Assembly: GCA_018822105.1 (NCBI GenBank)
Contig: JAHJLB010000051.1
Span: 1 to 64,000 of the forward strand
Direction: 5' to 3'
DNA length: 64,000 nucleotides
From: Pseudomonadota bacterium
Lineage (GTDB): Bacteria; Desulfobacterota; Desulfovibrionia; Desulfovibrionales; Desulfovibrionaceae
Every line of letters starts with the position of its first letter. Within the stretch, counting starts at the first letter, position 1. This document shows positions 1 through 8,761 of this stretch, one piece after another. Made by a program: the position numbers and the translations under genes. Under the pieces are notes generated by a model. The model had not been told where the DNA came from. It made no database searches and worked only from the letters and a program-made list of their open reading frames with translations.

Positions 1-1
1 C

Positions 2-175
2 CCGGCCCTGCTCGCGGGCGCGGCAGGCGCGCTGCTCGACGCGCCCCGGCCAGCGGGCGGCCTGCTGTCCACCCTGGTCCGCCTCATGGGCGACGGCCGC
101 CTGATCGTGCTGCGCGCCGGGGCCGTCTCCGGCGCCACCCTGGGCACGGCCTTCACCCTGCTCCCTGTGGTTTAG
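2..175 (+). CDS. C-terminal end of an unidentified protein (cut by window start)
   Basis: An open frame enters from the left edge and runs 57 codons to a TAG at 173-175. The residues are rich in Ala, Gly and Leu and end in a hydrophobic stretch (GATLGTAFTLLPVV), which could be a last membrane helix or a buried strand. There is no recognisable motif and the start lies outside the window, so I cannot name the family. Third-position GC is very high, as in neighbouring real genes, which supports coding. The nearest downstream hairpin (391-434) is about 215 bases past the stop. Confidence 0.5.
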   Translation, partial: PALLAGAAGALLDAPRPAGGLLSTLVRLMGDGRLIVLRAGAVSGATLGTAFTLLPVV

Positions 176-390
176 TATTTTGTACGTCGCCCGGGCTGCC
201 CCTGGCATGACCGGGGTCCGGGTTCAAAATTTTCTACCGGTTTTCCGGTTGCAGCGCACGCCGATGGCCGTGGACCAGGGCCGGGCGGACGCACAACACA
301 CCAATTTAGCACAACTAAAATATTATTGCGGCGCCACGTGACGACTTGGCCCGCATATTGCTTTATGCAAAGTATCCTTCCTTCTTTTGC

Positions 391-434
391 TGAAACCGGC
401 TTCCCTGGGGTGGTCCCACGGGAAGCCGGTTTCA
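391..434. terminator. Strong 15-bp hairpin, probable terminator
   Basis: The arms at 391-405 (tgaaaccggcttccc) and 420-434 pair perfectly over 15 bases around a 14-base loop. The plus strand continues with a short T-containing run rather than a true U tract, so termination efficiency is uncertain. It could end the transcript of the partial gene at 2-175 or a short unseen RNA. Confidence 0.5.
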
Positions 435-576
435 TTTCAGCCCCCGGCACTCCTCTTCCGCACTTCCCCCAAGGCCAAGACAGCCCGAGGCCAGCCAGCC
501 CCTGGGCCTCTCCAAAGGCTCCGCGCATTCCCCTGCGGTCCATGCGCATATTCACGTCTTCGTAACAGGATTATGC

Positions 577-605
577 TTGTCATATGGTGCGCGTTCATCT
601 ATTTG
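577..605 (+). promoter_or_regulatory. Candidate sigma-70 promoter for the Nudix gene
   Basis: TTGTCA at 577-582 and TATTTG at 600-605 are separated by 17 bases. The -35 box is one base from consensus and the -10 box is weak. The expected start of transcription near 612 would leave a leader of about 48 bases before the ATG at 660. Confidence 0.35.
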
Positions 606-659
606 AATGAACATCTGGGCACAGCCGAAGCGGTGCCCGCTTGACTGGGAGGTGCCTTG

Positions 660-1109
660 ATGTCCAAAACAGATCCGCGCCCGCATACGCCGCTGCTTGC
701 GGTGGACGTGCTGGTGCATCTGCCAGGACGCGGCATCGTGCTTGTGGAGCGCAGGAATCCGCCCCGCGGCTGGGCCCTGCCCGGGGGCTTCGTGGACGTG
801 GGCGAGTCCTGCGAAGCGGCCGCCGTGCGCGAGATGCGCGAGGAGACCGGGCTCGACGTGGAGCTCACCGCGCTCCTGGGCGTATACTCCGACCCGGCCC
901 GCGACCCGCGCGGCCATACTGCCAGCGCCGTGTACACCGCCCAGGCCCTGGACGCGGGCCTGCTTTTGGCCGGGGATGACGCCGCGCAGGCGGCCGTGTT
1001 CCCCCTGGACGCGCTGCCCCCCCTGGCCTTTGACCACGGAAAGATCGTGCATGAGTATGTCCGCAGGCTCGCCAGCCTCCGCCCGCAGGGCGGAGTTGCG
1101 CAGACCTGA
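660..1109 (+). CDS. Nudix hydrolase
   Basis: The 149-residue protein carries a complete Nudix box: a GGFVDVGE segment followed by REMREETG, which matches GX5EX7REUXEEXGU and supplies the metal-binding glutamates. Such enzymes hydrolyse nucleoside diphosphates linked to another moiety, for example ADP-ribose or oxidised nucleotides. The substrate cannot be told from sequence. The ATG at 660 is chosen because GGGAGG at 647-652 lies 7 bases upstream; a TTG directly before it is in frame but less likely. It is followed 45 bases later by glgA on the same strand, so the two may be co-transcribed. An ADP-sugar pyrophosphatase acting near glycogen synthesis is an attractive guess only. Confidence 0.85.
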   Translation: MSKTDPRPHTPLLAVDVLVHLPGRGIVLVERRNPPRGWALPGGFVDVGESCEAAAVREMREETGLDVELTALLGVYSDPARDPRGHTASAVYTAQALDAGLLLAGDDAAQAAVFPLDALPPLAFDHGKIVHEYVRRLASLRPQGGVAQT

Positions 1110-1154
1110 TCCGGGCCGGGCGCAACAGGCCACGACCCAGTTACGAGGAAGCGC

Positions 1155-2615
1155 ATGGCAACCAAGCCTCTTGTCCTGTTCATGACTTCGGAGATGTACC
1201 CCTTTTCCAAGACCGGGGGGCTGGCGGACGTCTTGGGCGCGCTGCCCCTGACCCTGCACCGCCTGGGCGTCAACACCGCCGTGGTCACCCCCATGTACGG
1301 GCGCTTCGCCACCTCCGGGTTCAACCTGCGCCTGGTCACGGAGCGCTGCCCCGTGGGCTATCCCTGGGCGCCCATCACCGCCGAGATATACCAGGCCGAC
1401 TACTACGGCCTGCCCGTGTACTTCGTGGGCCGGGGCGAGTATTTCGACCGCCGCTTCCTGTACAACACGCACGCCGGCGACTATTTCGACAACTGCGAGC
1501 GCTTCAACTTCTTCTGCCGGGCCACCCTGGAATGGGCGCGGCGCCTGGACTGGGCGCCGGCCGTCATCCACGCCCACGACTGGCAGAGCGCGCTTGTGCC
1601 CGCCTATCTGCATTTCTGGAGGCGCACGGACCCCTTCTGGAAAAACACCAAGACCGTGCTGACCATCCACAACCTGGCCTTCCAGGGCCGCTTCGCCTCG
1701 CGCCTGTTCTTCGATTCCGGCCTGCCCGACGAGGCCTGGAACATGAACGGGGCCGAATTCTACGGCGACTTCAACCTGCTCAAGACCGGCATCGCCTATG
1801 CCGACTCCGTGACCACTGTGAGCCCCACCTACGCCGAGGAGATCCTGACCCCGGAGTTCGGCTGCGGGCTGGAGGGGCTGCTGCGCCGCCGCCGGGGCGT
1901 GCTGCGCGGCATACTGAACGGTGCGGACTATTCGGTCTGGGATCCGCGCGACGACAAGTTCCTGCCCTGCATCTACCGCTCCGGCAGCCCGGAGGGGAAA
2001 CTGGACTGCAAGCGCGCCCTCTTGAAGGAGATGTGCCTGCCCGACCAGTTGGAGGACAAGCCGCTCCTCAGCTTCATCGGACGCTTCCGCGGCCAGAAGG
2101 GCGTGGACCTGCTCATCGACATCATCCCGAAGCTCATGGAGATGGAGATCGGGCTCATCGTCCTGGGCGAAGGCAAAATGGAGCACGAGGCCCGGCTCCA
2201 GGAGCTGGCCGAGGAGCATCATGACCGGCTCTGCGTCATCGTTGGCTATTCCGAGGACCTGGCCCACCGCATCCAGGCCGGGTCGGACATCTTCCTCATG
2301 CCCTCGCGCTATGAGCCCTGCGGACTGACGCAGATGTACGCCCTGCGCTTCGGCACCCCGCCGGTGGCCACCTCCGTGGGCGGCCTGCGCGACACCATCG
2401 TGCCCTATCCGCACCCGCAGGCCACAGGCTTCACCTTTGCCGAACCCGATCCCGAGGCCTTCTACCAGACCATCTGCGAGGCCGTGGATCTTTGGAGAAA
2501 CAAGAAGGCCTATTGGCGGGGCATGGTAGAGCGCGCCATGGGCCAGGATTTCAGCTGGGAAAGTTCCGCCGCCCGGTACATCGAGCTTTACCGCTCCCTG
2601 GGCGCACGGGTGTAG
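1155..2615 (+). CDS. glgA: Glycogen synthase (ADP-glucose type, GT5)
   Basis: The protein transfers glucose from ADP-glucose to the growing alpha-1,4-glucan chain in the cytoplasm. At 486 residues it is the usual length for bacterial GlgA. The nucleotide-sugar motif KTGGLADV begins at residue 19, and the C-terminal GT-B half holds the family signature [18 protein letters not shown] that contacts the donor. A GAGGAA ribosome site precedes the ATG. A stand-alone glycogen-binding CBM48 protein follows 51 bases downstream, and pgm and malQ lie within 15 kb, so this region looks like a loose polyglucose-metabolism neighbourhood. No branching enzyme or ADP-glucose pyrophosphorylase is in the window. 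Confidence 0.96.
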   Translation: MATKPLVLFMTSEMYPFSKTGGLADVLGALPLTLHRLGVNTAVVTPMYGRFATSGFNLRLVTERCPVGYPWAPITAEIYQADYYGLPVYFVGRGEYFDRRFLYNTHAGDYFDNCERFNFFCRATLEWARRLDWAPAVIHAHDWQSALVPAYLHFWRRTDPFWKNTKTVLTIHNLAFQGRFASRLFFDSGLPDEAWNMNGAEFYGDFNLLKTGIAYADSVTTVSPTYAEEILTPEFGCGLEGLLRRRRGVLRGILNGADYSVWDPRDDKFLPCIYRSGSPEGKLDCKRALLKEMCLPDQLEDKPLLSFIGRFRGQKGVDLLIDIIPKLMEMEIGLIVLGEGKMEHEARLQELAEEHHDRLCVIVGYSEDLAHRIQAGSDIFLMPSRYEPCGLTQMYALRFGTPPVATSVGGLRDTIVPYPHPQATGFTFAEPDPEAFYQTICEAVDLWRNKKAYWRGMVERAMGQDFSWESSAARYIELYRSLGARV

Positions 2616-2666
2616 CAGAACCCTGTCACCCGGCCCCGGGGGCCGCCTGCGAAGAAGGGGACGACC

Positions 2667-2972
2667 ATGCCGCTGACCAAAAGCTTTTCCAAGGACAAAA
2701 GCACCTGCAAGGTGGGCTTCTCGCTGCCGGCCGATGCCGCAGGGGGGGCCAAGAAACTCTATCTGGCCGGGGAGTTCAACGAATGGAACCCCACGGTGTT
2801 GCCCATGCGCAAGGCCAAGGGCGTGTTCGCCGCCAAGCTGGAGCTGCCCGCCGGTTCGCCCTACCAGTACCGCTACGTCACCGACGAGGGCATCTGGCTG
2901 AACGACACCGAGGCCGACTGCTACGTCTACAGCGCCTTCGCCGATGCGGACAATTCGGTGGTCGTGCTCTAG
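2667..2972 (+). CDS. Stand-alone CBM48 / glycogen-binding domain protein
   Basis: The 101-residue protein is almost entirely one carbohydrate-binding module of the CBM48/AMPK-beta type. It contains the typical KKLYLAGEFNEWNP stretch with the sugar-stacking Trp, then PYQYRYVTDEGIWLNDTEAD near the end. There is no catalytic domain and no signal peptide, so it should be cytosolic. A GAAGGGG ribosome site precedes the ATG by about 8 bases. Its place directly after glgA suggests that it binds the polyglucose granule or modulates the synthase; this is inference. Such domains are more often fused to branching or debranching enzymes or to kinases. Confidence 0.85.
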   Translation: MPLTKSFSKDKSTCKVGFSLPADAAGGAKKLYLAGEFNEWNPTVLPMRKAKGVFAAKLELPAGSPYQYRYVTDEGIWLNDTEADCYVYSAFADADNSVVVL

Positions 2973-3077
2973 GCCCGCACCCTTGCGGTCCAGCGCGCTT
3001 CTGCGGTACGGTGCGTGGAGCATGACCAGACGCACACGCAGCAGCGCACGCCCCGCCTCCCGGCCAGGAACCGGCCC

Positions 3078-3989
3078 ATGACCGGGGAAGGACGCACCGC
3101 CCAGACCCTTTGCGCCTTCGCCGGCGCGGAGCAGGTTGTGGCGCGTCTGCGCACCCTCTCCGCGCAGGCACCCCAAAGTCTGGTCATCGAGGGCGGCACA
3201 GAGGCCGACCGCGACACCGCGGCCCTGGCCTGGGCCGCCACCCTGAACTGCACGGCCGAGGCCGCCCGGCGGCCATGCTGCCACTGCCCCTGCTGCGTCC
3301 AGATCGCCCAGGGCGTGTTTCTGGACCTCAAGGTCTTTGGCGGCGAGGAAAAAATCAGCGCCGAGATCGTACGCGAGGCCCTGCCCGAATGGGGCCAGCC
3401 CCCGCGGGGGGCCGGCAGGCGCGTCAGCATCTTCCGCGGCGCCCATGAATTCCACCCCGCCGTGGCCAACCTGCTGCTGAAAACCCTTGAGGAGCCGCGG
3501 CCCGGCAACGTCTTCGTCCTGCTCGCCCCCCAGCGCGAACGCCTGCTCCAGACCCTGGTCTCGCGCAGCTTCGTGCTCACCCTGCCCTGGCCTGAAGCCA
3601 AGGCGCCGGAACCGGATGTGGCCGAATGGCTGACGGCGCTCCTGCACTTCTGGGACACCGGGCAGGGCTGGTTCGAGCGCACCGGAACCAAGGGCGCGGC
3701 GGACCGCCCCCTGGCCCAGCGCCTGCTATCGGCCTGCCAGCGCGAACTGGCCCTGGCCATTTCCGGCCCGGCGGAGCCAGAGGGCCAGCACCGGCGGACC
3801 GGCTCCCACGCACAGCAGCTGGCGCGGCTTGGCCCGGCCGGGCTGCGGCGTCTGGACATGGTGCTGGCGCAGGCCCAGGAGGCCCTCAACCAACCCACGG
3901 TGATGCCTGCGCTGGTGCTGGACTGGATCGCCACGGCCATGATTCCCACGGACCGGACGAAGGCGGGGACGGGGTTCAGACGGCCTTGA
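3078..3989 (+). CDS. holB: DNA polymerase III delta prime subunit
   Basis: This clamp-loader subunit helps open the beta sliding clamp during replication. The region before AAVANLLLKTLEEP and VFVLLAP, and the SRS motif that follows, are characteristic of DnaX/HolB AAA proteins. A cysteine cluster (C58, then C67, C68, C70, C72 and C73) forms the zinc module of this family. The P-loop is degenerate (IEGGTEADRDT), as expected for a delta prime that does not hydrolyse ATP. The ATG at 3078 is preferred to the upstream GTG at 3015 because AGGAA lies 7 bases before it; this gives 303 residues. The 3-prime end overlaps the convergent adenylate cyclase gene by 14 bases. Confidence 0.85.
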   Translation: MTGEGRTAQTLCAFAGAEQVVARLRTLSAQAPQSLVIEGGTEADRDTAALAWAATLNCTAEAARRPCCHCPCCVQIAQGVFLDLKVFGGEEKISAEIVREALPEWGQPPRGAGRRVSIFRGAHEFHPAVANLLLKTLEEPRPGNVFVLLAPQRERLLQTLVSRSFVLTLPWPEAKAPEPDVAEWLTALLHFWDTGQGWFERTGTKGAADRPLAQRLLSACQRELALAISGPAEPEGQHRRTGSHAQQLARLGPAGLRRLDMVLAQAQEALNQPTVMPALVLDWIATAMIPTDRTKAGTGFRRP

Positions 3990-6900
3990 CCCTGGGGCAG
4001 GCGGATTTCTTCGGGATGAAGATCTTCAATTCCGGCCGGGACGGCACCTTCCTGCTCAAGTTCTCGCGCAGGAAGGTCAGCGGCGAGACCGCAAGCAGCG
4101 GAGCCGGGTTTTCAAAGCTCTGGCAGAACACTTCGCCCCAATTGGTGGCGTAGATCACCGAGGCCAGGAGAATCTTGTTCTTGTCCGGGGGCACCGGCAG
4201 ATTCAGAATGATGTAGGCCCGGGTCACCCGCTCGTCTTGCAGGTACTCGTCCATGTCCGGGTCCAGTATCTCGCGCCGGGGAAAGAAGGCCGCGAGGTCG
4301 GAGAGCAGCGCCTGCATGTCCATCACCGCGATGGGCGCAAGGCTCTTTTCGGCCTGCACGGCCAGCCCGGCGTCATAGATGCCGTTGACCAGAACCCAGG
4401 CCAACAGCCGCGCGATGTCCGTATCCCGGCGGATGGGCGCCAGGGACTCCACTGCGGCCTTGCCCGTGGCCTTCTCCTTGCCCTTCACGGCCCAGACCGT
4501 GCGTTTTCCCGGCGCCTTCTCGGCATAGAAGAACAGCTCGGTGAAGGCGATGTCCTCAAACAGGAAGGGCACCAGGCTCACCTTGTGCTCGTGCTGGGCG
4601 AAGTTGGCGGCTATGCGGCGGCCCAGGCGCGTCATGTCCTGGGGGGTGATGCTGGCGGCGGCGCGGTTGGCCCGGATGCCGCCCTGGATGCGGCGATAGG
4701 CCGCGATCATGAAATGGTTCACCAGCCCGCCCAGGCGCAGGGAATGGGCGAAGGTGCCGTTCCCGGGCATGGCCTCCGCGAGCCGGCCGAACTCCGGCGG
4801 CAGGTCCTCGGGGTCCACGTCGGCCTTGAGGCGCAGGCATTCGGCCAAAAGGCCAAGGGAGCCCTGGTCGCCCAGCTCGGCATAGTGCTTGTGGATGGAG
4901 GAGAACAGGGCCAGATAGGGGTCCACCCACTCCGGCCGGGTTCTCCCGCGCAGCGCCGCCTCCTTGATGCGGTCGCAGAGCAGCCGCATGGTCTGGCCCT
5001 TGCCCGCGTACTTCTCAAGCAGGCCCAGCTTCATCACCGACTTGTACGGGCTGTGCAGGGCCTTGACCATCTGCCACAGGCAGGCGCCGAAATACTCGCC
5101 GGGCGGGATGGCCTCGGGCTGCCCCAGGTCCACCAGCTCTTCGGCCAAGCGGGGATCCAGGACGGCGATCTCCGCCATAAGGGCCTGCACGGCGGCGGCC
5201 TCCGCGCCAGGGGGAGCTACCCACCAGGCCAGATCCTTGCCCGCCAGCTTGAACGCCGTGCGGTAGAACTCCTCCTTGAGCAGGGCCGCCTGGGCCGACC
5301 CGGAGCTCTCCTTGTCGCTCATGCCGAAAGCATTGCCGCGCACCTCGTCCAGGGTCATGGCGAAAAAGTGGACCTCCAGGCCAAACTGCAGCGCTGCCCA
5401 TTGCTCCAGGGCCGCAAGCTTGGAGCGCAAGCCCTCCCGGACCTCCTGCGCGGCGGCGGCGGGCGTGGAGTGGCAGACCCAGCAGTCGATGTCCGAGGAG
5501 GGCTTCTGGGCCACGGAGCCCAGGCTGCCGATGGCGTACAGGGCCTCGATGACCAGCGCCGGCCGGGACTGCGCCGCCGGGGTCTGGCCCGGAAAAAACT
5601 TCTCCAGCAAGGCCGGGTCCACCCTGAGCGTTCTTCCGGCCAGGGCGCAGGCCGGAACGCCCTTGATGCCCTGGCTCTTTTCAAAGACATCCGTGACGAG
5701 GAGCTGCGGCAAGAGCCGCAGAAAGACGCCCTGCGGCTCGGTGAAGCGGCTCAGGGCCAGCTCGGTCCGGCGCTGGTTCTGCCAGCGTATGGAGGCCAGG
5801 GTGCGCCGGGCCTCGTCCACGCGCACATAGCGGCCGACGCACGCCGCGACGAACGCCGCGCCAGGCCCGTCCCGCAAGGCCTGGGGCAGCTCCGCGGCTT
5901 CGCCTTGCGCCGCGGCCAAGGTCACGGCCAACGCGGCGCACCGGGCCGCGGCAAGATGCGGGTTGTCCGTGTGGCCTCCCAGAACGGTCAGGCCAGGCAG
6001 GGAGCAGCGCGAAAAGACCAGGCCCAGGGTCTCGCAATTGCGCAGACAGGCCTGGGTCAGGGAACAGTCCGTGAACTCCGAGCTGCGGCAGTTGGTCCGC
6101 TCGAACACCGCGCCGGAGAGGTCGCAACGCGTGAAGGAGCATCCGGCCAGGGACGTCTCCTGAGCCCGCAGCCCGGAAAAGGCGCTGCCCCTGGCGACAA
6201 GGCGGTCTACACGCACGGTGGCCAAAAATGCCCCTGCAAAGCCCGACTCGACAACGCTGCACCCTTCCGCGATGCAGTTCGCCATGCGCACGTGCGCCGC
6301 GTCGCAGCGCTCAAAAACACAATTTTCAAAGCGGCATTTGTGGAAGGCCGCCTCGCAGAGATCGACCACGGCAAAGACGCAGGCCTGGAACGTGCAGCCT
6401 TCGAACCGGCTGCCCTGCAGGGCGCAAGCGCTCAGGCGGACCCTGCGGAACGTGACGGAGGTGAAGCGGCTGTCCGCGAGGTTCACGGAGGCGAGGGTGG
6501 AGCCGTCCAGGCTCACTCCGCTGAGGACGGAATGGGAAAAATCCTGATCCTTCAGGGGGATCAAGGCATCCTTCAGGGCCTCGGCCAGGGCGGGGCGACG
6601 CTGGCTGGCGGCCTTGGCTGGACCCTCGCCGGCGCGTTCCGGCAGAGCCATGAGGGCCGCGCCAGCGGCCTCGTCCTGGGCCAACTGGGCGGCGAGCATG
6701 TCCGCCAGGGCCTGCAGCCCGGCCTTATCCAGCCCCCCCTGCATGGCCTTGACCGCGCGGCGCAGGAAGTCCGGGTCATGGTGGACCAGGGCCTGGAAAT
6801 GCTGCGCCAGCGCCGCCGCCCGCTCGCTCTCCGGAACCCCCGCGAGCAGGGACTCCAACCCCAGCCGGGGCAGCAGGGGGACGAGGCGCAGGGAGGCCGC

Positions 6901-7773
6901 CCTCGCGGCACCGCCCTGGCGCAGCATCTCCGCCAGGACCAGCCCCAGCGCCTCCGACTCGGCCTGGGCGGCCAGCAGCAGCAGCTTCGGGGCTTCGGGC
7001 AGAAGGGCCAGGCGACGCATCTCCGCAATCAGCGCCGGTTCCCGCACGGCCAGATCGGGCGAGGCCGCCAGAAGCGGGCCCAGGCGGCTCGGTCCCGGAC
7101 TGCCCGCAGCGCGCAGCGAATATCCCAGGGCCTCCGCGTAAATCGTCGGGGACGCAAGCATCTCGGTGGCCTTGAGCAAGGCCTCGGCGGTGTTCACTTG
7201 CGGCGTGCCCGCAAAGGCCTTGGGCAAGGCATCGGCCATGCAGGCCGCAAGCAAAGCGTCGCGCAGGGGCTTGGCCAGGGGCGCGCCCTCGTCCGCCAAG
7301 GCGCGCAGGAACACAAGGATCTCCCTGGGGTTACAGCGTCCTGGCGCGGGCAGCAGCCCTTTGATCCAGGCCAGATACTGCTTGTCGTCGGCCGGGGGCG
7401 CCAGGAACATCTCGTTCACCAGGGCCAGAAACTCGCTCGCGGGCATGGCCAGCAGAACCGGCGTGAGCTGCGGCAGGGGCAGACTGCGGGCCTGGATGTG
7501 CAGCATGGCCAGGCAACGGCCGAACCGGCCCAGATGCACCAGGGCCTGCAGGATGCGCGACATGAGCGCCACATCGCGCAGGGTGCGCAGGGTGGCGAAC
7601 AGCAGGCAGGCGATTTCTCCGGCGGCGACGGCGCCCTGGGGGCCGACGGCTTGCCCGGCCGGGAGCGCCGCCAGGTCCGACAAGAGACCGGGGAGCACCC
7701 TCGGGGCATCGCTCTGCCCCGAGCGGAGAAAATTCCGGAGGGCTCCCGCGAGTTCAGCAGCAGACAGACTCAT
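3976..7773 (-). CDS. cyaA: Class I adenylate cyclase with helical and pentapeptide-repeat N-terminal regions
   Basis: The enzyme makes cAMP from ATP. The C-terminal half matches enterobacterial CyaA: GSLGSVAQKPSSDIDCWV at about 749-766 holds the paired aspartates of the nucleotidyltransferase centre (D761, D763), and EEFYRTAFKLAGK at about 834-846 is also a class hallmark. At 1265 residues it is about 400 longer than E. coli CyaA (848). Residues 1 to about 400 are Ala/Leu-rich helices, possibly HEAT-like. Residues about 405-600 form a pentapeptide-repeat region with Cys/Phe/Leu-centred repeats. Neither is part of the E. coli enzyme. The EIIA-responsive C-terminal region of E. coli CyaA is not obviously conserved. 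The ribosome site is weak (GGGGG next to the ATG). A cyclic-nucleotide-binding protein lies 2.7 kb away on the same strand. Confidence 0.88.
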   Translation of the reverse strand: MSLSAAELAGALRNFLRSGQSDAPRVLPGLLSDLAALPAGQAVGPQGAVAAGEIACLLFATLRTLRDVALMSRILQALVHLGRFGRCLAMLHIQARSLPLPQLTPVLLAMPASEFLALVNEMFLAPPADDKQYLAWIKGLLPAPGRCNPREILVFLRALADEGAPLAKPLRDALLAACMADALPKAFAGTPQVNTAEALLKATEMLASPTIYAEALGYSLRAAGSPGPSRLGPLLAASPDLAVREPALIAEMRRLALLPEAPKLLLLAAQAESEALGLVLAEMLRQGGAARAASLRLVPLLPRLGLESLLAGVPESERAAALAQHFQALVHHDPDFLRRAVKAMQGGLDKAGLQALADMLAAQLAQDEAAGAALMALPERAGEGPAKAASQRRPALAEALKDALIPLKDQDFSHSVLSGVSLDGSTLASVNLADSRFTSVTFRRVRLSACALQGSRFEGCTFQACVFAVVDLCEAAFHKCRFENCVFERCDAAHVRMANCIAEGCSVVESGFAGAFLATVRVDRLVARGSAFSGLRAQETSLAGCSFTRCDLSGAVFERTNCRSSEFTDCSLTQACLRNCETLGLVFSRCSLPGLTVLGGHTDNPHLAAARCAALAVTLAAAQGEAAELPQALRDGPGAAFVAACVGRYVRVDEARRTLASIRWQNQRRTELALSRFTEPQGVFLRLLPQLLVTDVFEKSQGIKGVPACALAGRTLRVDPALLEKFFPGQTPAAQSRPALVIEALYAIGSLGSVAQKPSSDIDCWVCHSTPAAAAQEVREGLRSKLAALEQWAALQFGLEVHFFAMTLDEVRGNAFGMSDKESSGSAQAALLKEEFYRTAFKLAGKDLAWWVAPPGAEAAAVQALMAEIAVLDPRLAEELVDLGQPEAIPPGEYFGACLWQMVKALHSPYKSVMKLGLLEKYAGKGQTMRLLCDRIKEAALRGRTRPEWVDPYLALFSSIHKHYAELGDQGSLGLLAECLRLKADVDPEDLPPEFGRLAEAMPGNGTFAHSLRLGGLVNHFMIAAYRRIQGGIRANRAAASITPQDMTRLGRRIAANFAQHEHKVSLVPFLFEDIAFTELFFYAEKAPGKRTVWAVKGKEKATGKAAVESLAPIRRDTDIARLLAWVLVNGIYDAGLAVQAEKSLAPIAVMDMQALLSDLAAFFPRREILDPDMDEYLQDERVTRAYIILNLPVPPDKNKILLASVIYATNWGEVFCQSFENPAPLLAVSPLTFLRENLSRKVPSRPELKIFIPKKSACPRVKAV

Positions 7774-7854
7774 GCCCCCAGCATACAGCGGAAATGCCGG
7801 AGAGTCGAGGCCCGAAAACTTGTCAAGGAAAGTATAAAAAATTGCACCCGGTTG

Positions 7855-7883
7855 TTGACTTTGCGCACCCGCAGGGCTAGATT
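7855..7883 (+). promoter_or_regulatory. Sigma-70 promoter for the outer-membrane barrel gene
   Basis: TTGACT at 7855-7860 and TAGATT at 7878-7883 are 17 bases apart, close to the housekeeping consensus. The predicted start near 7890 leaves a leader of about 54 bases ending in a GGAGG ribosome site. It lies between divergent genes, so it may share control with the cyclase promoter. Confidence 0.6.
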
Positions 7884-7943
7884 TGGATTACATCGTGAAA
7901 AAGTCTTTATCCTCCAAATAGTTGCCGGAGGAAAGAATCACCC

Positions 7944-8663
7944 ATGTATAAGGCGCATCCCCTCATCATTTCCGTGCTCGCCCTTGTGGCGGTCCTGGCC
8001 TGCAGCCCCGCCTACGCGGCCGACAAGGGCGGCGTCTACATCGGCGTCAAGGGCGGCTATGAATACAAGGACCACAACAGCGCCGGCCTGACGGACAGCA
8101 CCGTCGCCCCCAACAACGCCAACGCCACCAAGAACTGGAGCGGCAAAAGCGGGTACACCGTGGGCGGCGCCCTCGGCTACAATTTCTCGGGCATGGGACT
8201 TCCGGTGCGCGCTGAGGCCGAGTACCTGTACCACGACCAGTTCAAGTACAGTTCCGCGAACGGCACTGCCGCCACCAGCACCGGGGCCTTCACCTCCAAG
8301 ATCGACATCCACACCCTGTTCGCCAACTTCTATTACGACATCAAGACCAACACCGCCTTCACCCCATACGTGGGCGCGGGCCTGGGCGTGGCCTGGATCA
8401 AACAGAAGGCTGCAGGCAACTTCGCCAACACCAATGGCGCGGCGTGGAACAACAACGGCAACTTCGACGCCACCAGCTTCGCCTGGAACCTGGGCGGGGG
8501 CGTGGGCTACTCCCTCAACGACAGCATCACCCTCGACCTGGGCTACCGCTACACCAGCTTCGGAGACGCCAAGAAGGCCTCCAACGCCGCCGGAACCCTG
8601 AACTTCCAGCCCAAGGGCATCACGTCCCACGAGGCCCTGCTGGGCCTGCGCTACCAGTTCTGA
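7944..8663 (+). CDS. OmpA-like outer-membrane beta-barrel protein
   Basis: The 239-residue protein starts with a signal peptide (hydrophobic core at residues 7-20, cleavage near SPAYA-A at about 25) and ends in Tyr-Gln-Phe, the terminal aromatic signature recognised by the BAM complex. In between are alternating amphipathic strands with Gly and Tyr/Phe pairs, such as YIGVKGGYEY, VGGALGYNF, TPYVGAGLGVAW and LDLGYRYTSFG, fitting an eight-stranded barrel of the OMP_b-brl class. It has no peptidoglycan-binding domain. A good promoter, a GGAGG site and a downstream hairpin make it a single-gene unit, typical of an abundant porin-like surface protein. The ligand is unknown. Confidence 0.85.
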   Translation: MYKAHPLIISVLALVAVLACSPAYAADKGGVYIGVKGGYEYKDHNSAGLTDSTVAPNNANATKNWSGKSGYTVGGALGYNFSGMGLPVRAEAEYLYHDQFKYSSANGTAATSTGAFTSKIDIHTLFANFYYDIKTNTAFTPYVGAGLGVAWIKQKAAGNFANTNGAAWNNNGNFDATSFAWNLGGGVGYSLNDSITLDLGYRYTSFGDAKKASNAAGTLNFQPKGITSHEALLGLRYQF

Positions 8664-8686
8664 CGCAAGCGACTCCGCTCACAAAC

Positions 8687-8714
8687 AGGCGGCCCCGCTT
8701 GCGCGGGGCCGCCT
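8687..8714. terminator. Convergent-gene terminator hairpin
   Basis: Arms at 8687-8698 (aggcggccccgc) and 8703-8714 pair over 12 bases with a TTGC loop. It lies between the barrel gene and pgm, which point at each other, and can serve both. The flanking T runs are short (CATTTC on plus, GTTTGTG on minus). Confidence 0.7.
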
Positions 8715-8761
8715 CATTTCGCCCTGCCCCCTGCTTGCGGAACCATCAGAAGGGGGGCGGC

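Larger units (their letters stand above)
176..659. other. Gene-free stretch with hairpins and a promoter-like region
   Basis: This stretch of 484 bases has no convincing gene. It holds a small inverted repeat at 236-249 (accgg/ccggt), a locally AT-rich patch at about 300-370 with another small repeat (GCATA at 353-357, TATGC at 364-368), the strong hairpin at 391-434, and the promoter-like pair at 577-605. A 127-codon minus-strand frame crosses the strong hairpin and looks spurious. A small RNA between about 340 and 434 is possible, but no clear promoter for one is visible. Confidence 0.5.

Noticed and set aside
215-255. tRNA-like GGGTTCAAAAT sequence
   Set aside because: No matching T-stem, acceptor stem or anticodon arm can be drawn around it.
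172-555. 127-codon minus-strand frame
   Set aside because: It crosses the 15-bp hairpin and has no ribosome site or recognisable content.
552-3647. 1031-codon open frame on the minus strand
   Set aside because: It lies antisense to the Nudix gene, glgA and the CBM48 gene; its translation is a low-complexity Gly/Ala/Arg-rich shadow of GC-rich codons, while the plus-strand proteins have real motifs.
4237-8091. 1284-codon open frame on the plus strand
   Set aside because: It is antisense to the adenylate cyclase gene and has no domain; the minus-strand frame has catalytic motifs of class I cyclases.
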